Source: Anatilimnocola aggregata
Lineage (GTDB): Bacteria; Planctomycetota; Planctomycetia; Pirellulales; Pirellulaceae
Assembly: GCF_007747655.1 (NCBI RefSeq)
Contig: NZ_CP036274.1
Coordinates: forward strand, 2,914,001-2,978,000
Direction of reading: 5' to 3'
DNA length: 64,000 nucleotides
Below are positions 28,001-34,638 of this stretch, piece by piece (the first letter of the stretch is position 1; each line of letters opens with the position of its first letter). Under the pieces are notes generated by a model that saw only the letters and a list, made by a program, of their open reading frames with translations, was not told where the DNA came from and did no database searches. Position numbers and translations under genes: made by a program.

Positions 28001-28913
28001 AGGCTTGCCGCAGATTGCGCTCCGACTCGCCAACCAGACTGCCGAGCATGGCGCCCAAGTCCAGGACCAGCGTTGGCCGGCCTGTCTCACGACCCAACGC
28101 CTTCGCAAACTGACTTTTTCCGCAACCGGGTGGCGATAACAAGAGCACGCCCCGCGGCCGCAGCAGGGGATTGGCCTCCCCCTGCCGGCGCATGGCCCGC
28201 AGACAAAAGGCTTTCAAGGACTCCAGGCCGCCGAGCTGCGCGAACGATTCTCCACCCCGGTGCAAGGTGAGGAGACCACTCTTCTTGAGCAACTGGGCTT
28301 TCTGTTCCCACAGCACCTCAGCCGACAAGCGGCCATGGCGAATGAGCGACAGGGAAAACGCACCTTCGGCCTCGTAACGAGTCAGACCGAGGGCGGCGTC
28401 GAGCACCCGCTCGAATTCCATTTCGGGTGGAAGTTCATCCTCTTGCGTGGCAATCCCGCGGGCGATCTCCGCCAGTTGCCGGCGGCCCGGCAAGGCATGC
28501 TCCACCACGACAAACTGCTTTTCGAGTTCAGGCGGCAGAGCTACTTGATGCGCCAGGATGACCAGTGAAGTGCGCGACTGCTTGCCGCTCACTACCTGAT
28601 GGGTCAAGGCTTGCACCGTCTCCGCTCCTTGGAGAAACCGGTGAAAGTTGACCAGCACGACAATCGTTGGCTGGTCGGATGCTGGCAGCGTTCCGGCCAC
28701 CTGAATGGCCGCGAGGGGATCGGCGGCGAGCGGTGCTGCCTCCAGGCCAGCGAGTTTCATCCCTTGCTGGATATCCCAGACCGCGAATCGCCAACTCTGG
28801 GCGTGGCAGAGTTGGGCAATCTCCAGGAGGGCCTCTTCATGTTCGTGCGACTCGATCCAGATTCCTGTGAAGCAAGCGCGCACGAGTTCTTCCAATCGCT
28901 GGGTAAGCGACAT
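25012..28913 (-). CDS. Ycf46-like AAA+ ATPase, split by a group II intron
   Basis: Exon 1 is 28913-27870 (348 codons) and exon 2 is 25449-25012 (146 codons with stop). Joined, they encode 493 residues. The N-terminal domain (LVRACFTGIWIESHEHEEAL) resembles the Ycf46 family. The AAA+ core has Walker A SPPGCGKSQ near 260-268, Walker B CVLFLDE near 314-320, sensor-1 VGTCNDVSRLPPEF and RAERFDG (arginine finger region). At the junction, LLVWL from exon 1 meets NDHTSDVFFVGT from exon 2, the normal family sequence. AAGGA precedes the ATG. Without splicing only a truncated protein without sensor-1 would be made. DUF2997 and DUF1257 (Ycf35-like) genes lie just upstream, a known association. Confidence 0.85.
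25450..27869 (-). mobile_element. Group II intron inside the AAA+ ATPase gene
   Basis: The boundaries come from sequence. The intron begins GTGCGCC directly after a complete TTG codon at 27870 and ends ...CCTAC before AAC GAC at 25449. Domain V is a canonical 34-nt hairpin at 25516-25549 (GAGCCGGATGCGATGAAAGT... pairing to the ...CCGGTTC end). A domain VI stem follows up to the splice site. The intron is 2420 nt and contains the maturase gene. Exact excision restores the host frame. The exon-binding sequences were not resolved by eye. Confidence 0.92.
25564..27357 (-). CDS. ltrA: Group II intron reverse transcriptase/maturase with HNH endonuclease
   Basis: The 597-residue protein splices and mobilises its intron. 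Reverse transcriptase motifs run from RRINIPKKAGGTRPLGLPTW through FIEGDISKCFDKIDH and LSGTPQGGVISPLLSNIYLD to RYADDFLLGF (YADD at about 296-299). The maturase X domain lies around WRGLVNYYLMAHN. The C-terminus is an HNH endonuclease with two Cys-x2-Cys pairs (CELCGSTNQVEVHHIRKLSD and CRACH), so retrohoming may be active. The start MQEADILIG at 27357 fits the family; the longer frame extends into intron RNA structure. All key motifs are intact. Confidence 0.95.
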   Translation of the reverse strand: MQEADILIGIYRERGTQGMPLERVYRQLFNPELYLRSYGKIYSNSGALTKGATGETADGMSLERIHAIIDALRHERYEWTPVRRINIPKKAGGTRPLGLPTWSDKLLQDVVRSLLEAYYEPQFRDSSHGFRAQRGCHTALFRVKQWKACRWFIEGDISKCFDKIDHSVLLKILGERIQDNRLLRLVANMLKAGYLEDWKWNRTLSGTPQGGVISPLLSNIYLDQLDRYVEDVLIPQYTRGKIRARNSDYRHYEYLSRVARKAGDREGWRAARQAMRLLPCGDQSDPEFRRLTYVRYADDFLLGFIGPKVEADEIKAKIACFLQGQLQLELSQAKTLVTHAKTESARFLGHEIKVSHCATKVAGSQRTRSVNGKIALLVPADVQRAKVQRFMKAGKVIHRPELLSDDDLSIISLYQSEWRGLVNYYLMAHNVSKRLSKVRRAMEISLCKTLAAKHQMTLSQVFRKYRSEAITVHGPLKTIGAIQPRPDKRPLVAVFGGIPLRKQDRPFGLSDSATSPSWNRRSELVKRLVADHCELCGSTNQVEVHHIRKLSDLNQPGRRVKAPWKEVMIARRRKTLVVCRACHLQIDNGQYDRSSIH

Positions 28914-28951
28914 CGTCGGTTCCTTATTAACGTAGATTGAGACAAAAGAAG

Positions 28952-29001
28952 TGGCTGCGAGTAGAAACAGATGCGCTCAGCGCATCTGTGCGTGGCAGCC
29001 A
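28952..29001 (-). terminator. Hairpin between the DUF2997 and AAA+ ATPase genes
   Basis: An inner 11-bp perfect stem (ACAGATGCGCT and its complement, one-base centre) sits within an outer TGGCTGC/GCAGCCA stem. On the minus strand it is followed by CTTCTTTTG. It probably attenuates or ends the upstream transcript. Confidence 0.6.
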
Positions 29002-29009
29002 GGTGGGGG

Positions 29010-29204
29010 CTAACGTTGCCCTTGAGACTGCGCGAGGTTGGTAGCCTGCTGCTGATAAAACTCCGGCGTCAGCTGTTCGGCCTGGCGCAAGCCGAGGGCC
29101 GCTTCGAGCGACTGGCTGGCAGCCTGGCAGCCGGTTCCCGCGAAACCACGGGTAGTGACTTGCGTGGCTCCTTGAGGAGAGACGATGACTTCGATGGTTG
29201 GCAT
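29010..29204 (-). CDS. DUF2997 family small protein
   Basis: The 64-residue product starts MPTIEVIVSPQGATQVTTRG and contains FAGTGCQAASQSLEAALGL, the family's conserved pattern with a single Cys. It is 4 nt from the DUF1257 stop codon, so the two are one transcript. The family regularly neighbours DUF1257 and Ycf46-type ATPases in cyanobacteria and planctomycetes; its biochemical role is unknown to me. The ATG at 29204 is the only sensible start, since the longer frame is an antisense-like extension. Confidence 0.82.
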   Translation of the reverse strand: MPTIEVIVSPQGATQVTTRGFAGTGCQAASQSLEAALGLRQAEQLTPEFYQQQATNLAQSQGQR

Positions 29205-29208
29205 CGGC

Positions 29209-29571
29209 TTAGGCTCCCACGTGAATGACGAGTTTGACGGAACCATCTTGTAACGACTGCTCGGTGACGCGATGTCCTTTGCGGCGCGCTTCGAGTTTGG
29301 TTTTTTCGATGGCGTAGGTTTGCAACAGCCGATCAAGTTCGACTTGCGCGCCCCATCGACCGTTGTAGTTGTCGTAGCGGACTTCGCCAGAGGCGAGTTG
29401 GCAGACGACCGGATAGCGCCAGCCGGGGAGTTCGACAGCGAGGCCCGTCTCCTGGCGGCTGAAGAGCTGCACGGTGCGGTGGATCGGTGGAGATAAGCGT
29501 AGCCGCTCGCAGGCACTGGCGATCGCCACCGGATCGCGCACCTGGGTCTGGATCTGCACAATGTGGGACAT
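29209..29571 (-). CDS. DUF1257 (Ycf35-like) protein
   Basis: The 120-residue product begins MSHIVQIQTQVRDPVAIASA, the typical DUF1257 start (MSHFTTIKTQIRD...). Conserved segments include YNGRWGAQVELDRLLQTYAI. The start has AGGAG 9 nt upstream. It forms an operon-like pair with DUF2997 and precedes the Ycf46-like ATPase. Its function is not established in the family. Confidence 0.87.
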   Translation of the reverse strand: MSHIVQIQTQVRDPVAIASACERLRLSPPIHRTVQLFSRQETGLAVELPGWRYPVVCQLASGEVRYDNYNGRWGAQVELDRLLQTYAIEKTKLEARRKGHRVTEQSLQDGSVKLVIHVGA

Positions 29572-29630
29572 GAAATAAGGCTCCTAGGAAAATGGAACGT
29601 TGTGTTAACCGTTTACAAAAACTAGCTTGA

Positions 29631-30194
29631 TCACTCCTCTCGACTGTCGGTCGAATCCTCGCGCTCCAACCGGGCCGGTTCGATGGGCGCTGAGAACAGC
29701 CGCGGTGAATCGCTGGTCAGTTCCGAGAGCAGGACTTCGGTCAGCGCCGCGTCGTCGGGATCGGGTTGACGGGCCAGGTACAGCAGGTAGGCCATCAGAG
29801 CGAAAGGCAACAGTACCGGTGCCAAAACAAGCAGAGCGCTGAGAACAGTCACAGACCGCGTCTCGCGCGCCCGTTCGTCGGCCAAAGCTCGCCGTTCTCG
29901 ATCGAGAAGTTGCCGGGATTGATCGATTTGAGCAGTGGCCTGACGAAAGGCCGCCTGCTGCTCACGACTAGCCGAGAGTAGCTCTTGCCGCGCGGAAGCA
30001 TCCGCTTTAACGAGCTCGTCAGTCGCGCGCGTCAACTCTTGAACGTTGGTGGCCATCGCCTCATTCTGCCGAGCTTGTTGCTGCACGCTCTGTTCGGCAA
30101 ACTGCGCGAGGCGCTCATTTGGTGCAGGGTTACAGCCGCTCATCCAGAGTGGCAGGCTCATCCCCAGGGGGATGAGCAGAAGGGGACGGTTCAT
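29631..30194 (-). CDS. Lipoprotein with coiled coil and C-terminal membrane segment
   Basis: The 187-residue product starts MNRPLLLIPLGMSLPLWMSGC, but the lipobox LWMSGC puts the lipidated Cys at about residue 21. A long coiled coil follows (QSVQQQARQNEAMATNVQEL, RQELLSASREQQAAFRQATA). A hydrophobic segment SVTVLSALLVLAPVLLPFAL near residue 130 would span the membrane, giving an unusual lipid-plus-TM topology. GGAG precedes the ATG. It overlaps the upstream gene by 65 nt. Confidence 0.75.
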   Translation of the reverse strand: MNRPLLLIPLGMSLPLWMSGCNPAPNERLAQFAEQSVQQQARQNEAMATNVQELTRATDELVKADASARQELLSASREQQAAFRQATAQIDQSRQLLDRERRALADERARETRSVTVLSALLVLAPVLLPFALMAYLLYLARQPDPDDAALTEVLLSELTSDSPRLFSAPIEPARLEREDSTDSREE

Positions 30195-30330
30195 CGGGCG
30201 GTCTCCGGTGGTGAAAGATTCGGACAAGTAAGCGCTGCAAGGCCCGCCGCAGCCGAATCTCACGGACGAGCGCCAAGGTCAGCAGCAGTGCCAGAAGCGC
30301 AAACGCGCTCAGCACTTCGGTTCGAAACAT
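30130..30330 (-). CDS. Small membrane protein, first gene of the module
   Basis: The 66-residue product has an N-terminal membrane helix (VLSAFALLALLLTLALVREI), an Arg-rich stretch (RLRRALQRLLVRIFHHRR) and a Pro-rich tail. AAAGGAG lies 6 nt from the ATG, a strong signal, so it is probably real although its end overlaps the lipoprotein gene by 65 nt in another frame. It may partner with that lipoprotein. Function unknown. Confidence 0.65.
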   Translation of the reverse strand: MFRTEVLSAFALLALLLTLALVREIRLRRALQRLLVRIFHHRRPPDEPSPSAHPPGDEPATLDERL

Positions 30331-30468
30331 GGGTTCTCCTTTCGAAGCAGAGACAAATAAAAAACCGGGATTGCATTTTCGGAGCGGAAGGGTTCAGGTT
30401 GACGCGTTGCCATGCAGAGCGAGAGCAGGGCGGTCTTTGGAAAGACAATAAATCTTTTGGGGTCAAAA

Positions 30469-31755
30469 ATGAAAAAGTGGCTCGATGAGTTGGCGTACCT
30501 GTGGCCAACGCACAGCGGAGCAAGTCAGAAGTCGCTCCGGCAACCTTACGGGACGATCGCAGTTGCCGATGATGGATCTGAGCTCGCGCAAGAGGCTCGC
30601 GTCTCTTATTTGTGGCGGCCGACCACAGAACTTGGTGAAGAACTCGATGAACGGTTCTCTGTCTTGCATCGCGCCCGAGTAATGCCGAGCGGTGGCCGCA
30701 TGATCCGCCCTGCTGACCCGGAGATTTTTGCTGGGCAGGCCTCCGCAGTGGGTCAGCTGATTCTTCGCCGTGAACTGAGCGACTACTTGGTAAGCGAACT
30801 CAATGCCCTTCCAATTCAACTGATTCGGTGTCGCGCGGCCTCGACTCACGCGTGCATCAGCCGCCGTTTCGCGTGCCACAGCGACTTACACGTCAAGCAA
30901 AGGGGAGCTGACCTTATCGGGGCTGGCTCGGTACTGCCGCTTGATCTCGGTCTTGACGCGCGAGGTACCGGCAGACCTTGGACGGTAGAGATCTTGTTGA
31001 AAGAGGGCCGGGCTCGCGCGAAAGCAGATGGCCATAGCAATTGTCCTACGGCGACCGTGATTAGCTTTGGGCTCATGGCCGCTGCCGAACGGAATCCGCT
31101 GGTGATATCTGCCGCTGAAAGCGAGTCGCTCGTCCGCGCTGCCCTGTTCGAAGTTGTACCCCCACCTGCCGATTGGGAGGATAGGCTGCTCAACGTCGTG
31201 ACAGAGCGATACGTGGCGGCAGTCGAACGGCGCTCGGCTATGCCACAAGCCAAGTTCGACGCTTCGATGTCTGGTGGAAAATCAAATCTGCCCAAGACCT
31301 TGATGGGCAAACCCGGCACGAAAGGCGGCGTGCTTTCGAAAGCGGTGGTGCAGTATGCCTTGCAAGAGCTAACTTGGCTCTCCTACTATTTGTCGGCGAT
31401 TGCCATCGACTGGTACGCGACTGCTTTCGTGCATGCGCTCGAGTCTCCTCTCGAGAACGAAGATCTGGTGCGATTTAGCCAACTTCATCGGTCACAACCT
31501 TACTTCGGCTACTTACCGCTGGCTCTCGTGTGGCGGCGGCAAGAATTGCTGAGGCCGATCATCACAAGGATCTGGCGGGAACCAAGCAATGAATCGCTGT
31601 GGCACGTGCTTTGGCGCATGCTTTATTTCTTTTCGTCCATGGTCGAAAACCGCCGTATGGCTGACCGAGCCTTTAAGGGGCTTGGCTTGGCTGATCTTGC
31701 GATGCGAGAAGAGATGATACGTCCGCGGCAGAAGAAGCACAGACGATCGCGCTAG
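30469..31755 (+). CDS. Unknown protein, about 428 residues
   Basis: The frame starting MKKWLDELAYLWPTHSGASQ stays open for 1.3 kb with protein-like composition. The N-terminal ~200 residues are charged and poorly ordered. A middle segment (WTVEILLKEGRARAKADGHS) and the C-terminal helical part (YALQELTWLSYYLSAIAIDW) look folded. I recognise no domain or catalytic motif. The ATG at 30469 is preferred; GGGG lies upstream. It is divergent from the module at 30330 and 53 nt before the helix-turn-helix gene, so the pair may form one unit. Confidence 0.6.
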   Translation: MKKWLDELAYLWPTHSGASQKSLRQPYGTIAVADDGSELAQEARVSYLWRPTTELGEELDERFSVLHRARVMPSGGRMIRPADPEIFAGQASAVGQLILRRELSDYLVSELNALPIQLIRCRAASTHACISRRFACHSDLHVKQRGADLIGAGSVLPLDLGLDARGTGRPWTVEILLKEGRARAKADGHSNCPTATVISFGLMAAAERNPLVISAAESESLVRAALFEVVPPPADWEDRLLNVVTERYVAAVERRSAMPQAKFDASMSGGKSNLPKTLMGKPGTKGGVLSKAVVQYALQELTWLSYYLSAIAIDWYATAFVHALESPLENEDLVRFSQLHRSQPYFGYLPLALVWRRQELLRPIITRIWREPSNESLWHVLWRMLYFFSSMVENRRMADRAFKGLGLADLAMREEMIRPRQKKHRRSR

Positions 31756-31808
31756 ACCGGATTTCCCCTGGTGGTCGAAAGACAACTCACCACCAGTGGG
31801 ATTCGGCC

Positions 31809-32117
31809 GTGGAAGATGCATACTTAAAACCAACCGATGCCGCGCGCCGGCTCGGCATCTCGGTTACTACGTTCTACGACTGGCTTGGGCAGTCGGACTA
31901 CGGGCTGCTTGAAATCCGTGGGGAACGAGTGCGGATTGACTATCTGCAAGGAGGTGCTAAAGGGCAAGGTCGTATTCGAATTGCGACGAGCGAAGTCGAA
32001 CGCATTGTCGAACTGATGCGGGTGCAACCAAAACATCTTCCCGAGCGCCGACCCCCGGTACAGCGTGCCGCATTTCCGGGAATCACGGTACCGTTGGGTA
32101 AGCCACGAGAAGCTTGA
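31809..32117 (+). CDS. Small helix-turn-helix DNA-binding protein
   Basis: The 102-residue product carries a MerR/excisionase-like helix-turn-helix near the N-terminus: DAARRLGISVTTFYDWLGQS. The middle (RIRIATSEVERIVELMRV) resembles a recognition or dimerisation helix, and the tail is Pro/Arg-rich (KHLPERRPPVQRA). The start is GTG. It could control excision of a nearby element or be a transcription factor; the gene lies right before the IS element. Confidence 0.7.
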   Translation: MEDAYLKPTDAARRLGISVTTFYDWLGQSDYGLLEIRGERVRIDYLQGGAKGQGRIRIATSEVERIVELMRVQPKHLPERRPPVQRAAFPGITVPLGKPREA

Positions 32118-32270
32118 AGCAGGCAATCCATCTCGTAACACCGCGCTACAGCAATAGATAACTCTCTCCTCAACTTACTATGCGTACCATAACCGCGAGG
32201 GGCGACCGTTTTTAGCTGTAAAATAGGAGCGCGGTAGCGATAGTCCACACATCCTCGCGGGAGAAATATC

Positions 32271-33293
32271 ATGTGGCACATCGGTATTGATCTGCATCGG
32301 CAGAGCGTTGTCGTTGGGGCGGTCCAGGATTCGGGCGAGGTGCGACCGGTCAGACGTTTTGCCTGTTCCGAAGTGGAGAGCATCGTCAGCTTTTTCACAG
32401 AACTGCGCCCTTTCCGAGCCGTAATCGAAGCGACCGGAACCTATCGCTGGCTTTACTCCGTCCTATCGCCACTGGGAACTGTCCTGTTAGCGCACCCGCT
32501 GCGGTTGCGGGCCATGTTGCAGCGGCGCAGCAAGACGGACCGCTTGGATGCGATGCTGCTCGCGAACCTATTGCGGATCAACCAGATCCCGCTGGCTCAC
32601 ATTCCTGACGAGTCGTACCAACGGTTGCGCGACCTGACCCGGCATCGAAGTCGCCTCGTGCATGCGCAGGTCGAAGGCAAGAATCTCTTGCGCTGGCTGC
32701 TGGCGCGTCATAACGTCACAGCCCCTTACAAGTATCCTTTCGGGCCACGGGGCTTGTACTGGTTTAGTCGGCTTGATCTCGGCGGAGCGGACAACCAGGT
32801 GCGTGACGAATTGCTGGAGCGGCATGCGCACTACGAACGCCAACTCAAACTGATTGACGCCAGGCTGGAGACGATGCGCGATGAGTTTCCCGAATGCCAG
32901 GCCCTCTTGGAGTTGCACGGCATCGGCACCTTCACCGCGCTGGTGCTAATCGCCGAATGGGGCGACGTCACGCGTTTTCGCACGGCCAAGCAGGCTGCGG
33001 CGTACACGGGTTTGACGGCCCGGGTCGAACAATCAGGAACTCATTGCCATCACGGTCACATTACCAAGCAAGGCTCGCCCTGGATGCGTTGGGTGTTGAT
33101 CGAGGCCGCCATGAAGATCGTGGGGCACGACGTGGCGCTGGCGAACTTCTATACCCGGATTCGGAAACGCGCGAGCGCCAAGATCGCTCGGGTGGCAGTC
33201 GCCCGCAAACTGGCAGAGATCTGCTGGAAGCGATTGCGGCGTTGGCAAGCCGACCACCAGGCAGCTGCGAAGGAGGTGGCCATGCCTGTATGA
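32271..33293 (+). CDS. IS110/IS1111-type DEDD transposase
   Basis: The 340-residue transposase has the RuvC-like N-terminal DEDD domain (IGIDLHRQSVVVGAVQ, VIEATGTYRWLYSVLS, KTDRLDAMLLANLL) and the C-terminal Tnp domain (LLELHGIGTFTALVLIAEWG, GSPWMRWVLIEAAMKIVG). The QGSPW Ser is the likely catalytic serine. Length and motifs appear intact, so the protein may be active. GGGAGA lies 6 nt before the ATG. This family is guided by an RNA encoded in the element's own non-coding end. Confidence 0.95.
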   Translation: MWHIGIDLHRQSVVVGAVQDSGEVRPVRRFACSEVESIVSFFTELRPFRAVIEATGTYRWLYSVLSPLGTVLLAHPLRLRAMLQRRSKTDRLDAMLLANLLRINQIPLAHIPDESYQRLRDLTRHRSRLVHAQVEGKNLLRWLLARHNVTAPYKYPFGPRGLYWFSRLDLGGADNQVRDELLERHAHYERQLKLIDARLETMRDEFPECQALLELHGIGTFTALVLIAEWGDVTRFRTAKQAAAYTGLTARVEQSGTHCHHGHITKQGSPWMRWVLIEAAMKIVGHDVALANFYTRIRKRASAKIARVAVARKLAEICWKRLRRWQADHQAAAKEVAMPV

Positions 33294-33797
33294 ATCACTG
33301 CGGGCGCGCCGCAGAAGGCGAGATCGACCCGAAAATTTGCGTCTGGCGAGGCTCTGCCTGCGCCGAGTATATGAATGGGTGTCCCTCGCCGGTGAATGAC
33401 TACACGGTGCGACGGTCTCCGACCGGCCGGCACGAATGGGTGACTACGATGGCGCGCTTCCCGCGCAGGCTGAGTCCGGAAAGCTAGCCGGACCCTCACT
33501 ATATAATGACGCGAAATCGGCCGGAATTTAGCTCCCGGCCGCGGAACTCCCACAGTGGGATTGCGTGGAGGGGAGGATTTAGCGCTTTGATGCCAAGCCC
33601 GAATGATATAGTCGGGGGCGATCCCTCGCCCCCTTCGGTCCTGGCCCCTGGGACGGCGCTCGGGTCGGTTCCCACCGTTGCCCTATCCTCCGCCCAGGCC
33701 ACTCATCATTTTAAGCGATGCGCAAGGCAAATAGCGCTGGCACCACCAAATGATCGTCGATGCCGAGCTGAAATCGCTACAGTCGCCCCGCTTGACT
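33294..33797 (+). ncRNA. Non-coding right arm of the IS, candidate bridge-RNA region
   Basis: About 500 nt with no coding signal between the transposase and the right inverted repeat. It contains an 8-bp perfect hairpin, GGGGGCGA-TCCC-TCGCCCCC, at 33614-33633, and other GC-rich stems near 33400-33450. In IS1111 elements this position holds the guide RNA. The exact RNA was not folded here. Confidence 0.4.
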
Positions 33798-34070
33798 TCG
33801 CGGTTATGGGTGACGCAAGACTTAAAGAAATTTAGGTTCTCAGCCAGAACCGAGACACAGAGTGTCATTCAATGACATGGTCATGCGTGTGACGAATAGA
33901 TGACGCTGGTCTCACAAGAGCCTACCTGGATGAACGCAAAGTGCGGACAGAGTTGGCGCCGAACCAATTCGACGACTTGCAGGAGATGATCGCGAAGCAT
34001 GCCGCAGGGCCGACATTGTGGGCCTTCCCGCGGCAGTGAGGGCCAGCAGTATTCGAGAGGGCGGACTAGC

Positions 34071-34235
34071 GCCATCCTGGCCGTAGAATCCTTCAGCCGC
34101 CAAGCAATCGAGGCGGTTTACTTTGGCGGCCGTACCGTCAGCGAGGCGGCGTAATATCTTGGCTGGAAAATTTGAACGCTCAAGGCGCGAATCAATACGG
34201 GGCTGAAATTGCTGCGACAGCAAATGGCAGGTTAA
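34071..34235 (+). pseudogene. ECF sigma-factor region-4 remnant with stop codons
   Basis: The frame reads AILAVESFSRQAIEAVYFGG then RTVSEAA-stop-YLGWKI-stop-TLKARINTGLKLLRQQMAG and a final stop. This is the region-4 helix-turn-helix of an extracytoplasmic sigma factor; two codons are now TAA and TGA. Upstream ~33920-34070 has related but broken sequence. Confidence 0.65.
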
Positions 34236-34350
34236 GTGTTTTCGGCGAGAAAATGCGCGAGCCTCAACCTTGGGTTTTGCGTCAACCGCTCACCTAACGG
34301 CGCTAACAGCACGCCGATGCCGATCATCAGGAATGGTTCACCCATGCCTC
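34236..34350. other. Short gene-free gap
   Basis: No feature is supported between the sigma remnant and the small cysteine-containing frame. Confidence 0.35.
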
Positions 34351-34569
34351 TCACGACCCTTTCGTTGAACCGCCTGAATGAGATCGCCGAGGATCGGATA
34401 GACCGTCAGGCAAGCTGTGCGGTAAGGGTATCCTCTCACCGCTGATCTTGGGCGGAAATCCGCCCTTCTCAAGCCACTGCAGAAGGTTCCGTGCGTGGTC
34501 GCACGCGTCTTCGAAGTAAGCGTCCTTCATGCACTCGGCGATTAGTTTCCAACAGGCATCGGGGTCCAG
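34351..34569 (-). CDS. Small conserved-looking protein downstream of the AIPR gene, possible CTG start
   Basis: A 72-codon frame reads LDPDACWKLIAECMKDAYFE then DACDHARNLLQWLEKGGFPP and ends in a stop. The composition is clearly coding: helical, with three Cys. There is no ATG at the front, but GAGGAGA stands 5 nt before a CTG, which may be an unusual start. The frame is the same as the preceding AIPR gene, separated from it by a TAG and about 20 codons. It could also be the broken tail of a longer protein. Function unknown. Confidence 0.5.
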   Translation of the reverse strand: MDPDACWKLIAECMKDAYFEDACDHARNLLQWLEKGGFPPKISGERIPLPHSLPDGLSDPRRSHSGGSTKGS

Positions 34570-34638
34570 GTGCTTCTCCTCTCGAAAGAACGGGGGTTCA
34601 GACGAGAGGAGCGTGCACCGACTGCAGTCATTGCGAAA

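Larger units (their letters stand above)
32187..33809 (+). mobile_element. IS110-family insertion sequence of the IS1111 type
   Basis: The transposase gene is flanked by 12-bp inverted repeats, CCATAACCGCGA at 32187-32198 and its complement at 33798-33809. Similar flanks extend outward (TGCGT) and inward (GGGGCGAC). IS1111-type elements have subterminal inverted repeats, so the true ends are a few bases outside. The right non-coding arm (about 500 nt after the gene) is much longer than the left (about 70 nt), matching IS1111 elements where the guide (bridge) RNA lies downstream of the gene. Confidence 0.75.

Noticed and set aside
29010-29561. 183-codon frame covering DUF2997 and DUF1257
   Set aside because: Only its last 64 codons (DUF2997) are real; the rest is out of frame with DUF1257.
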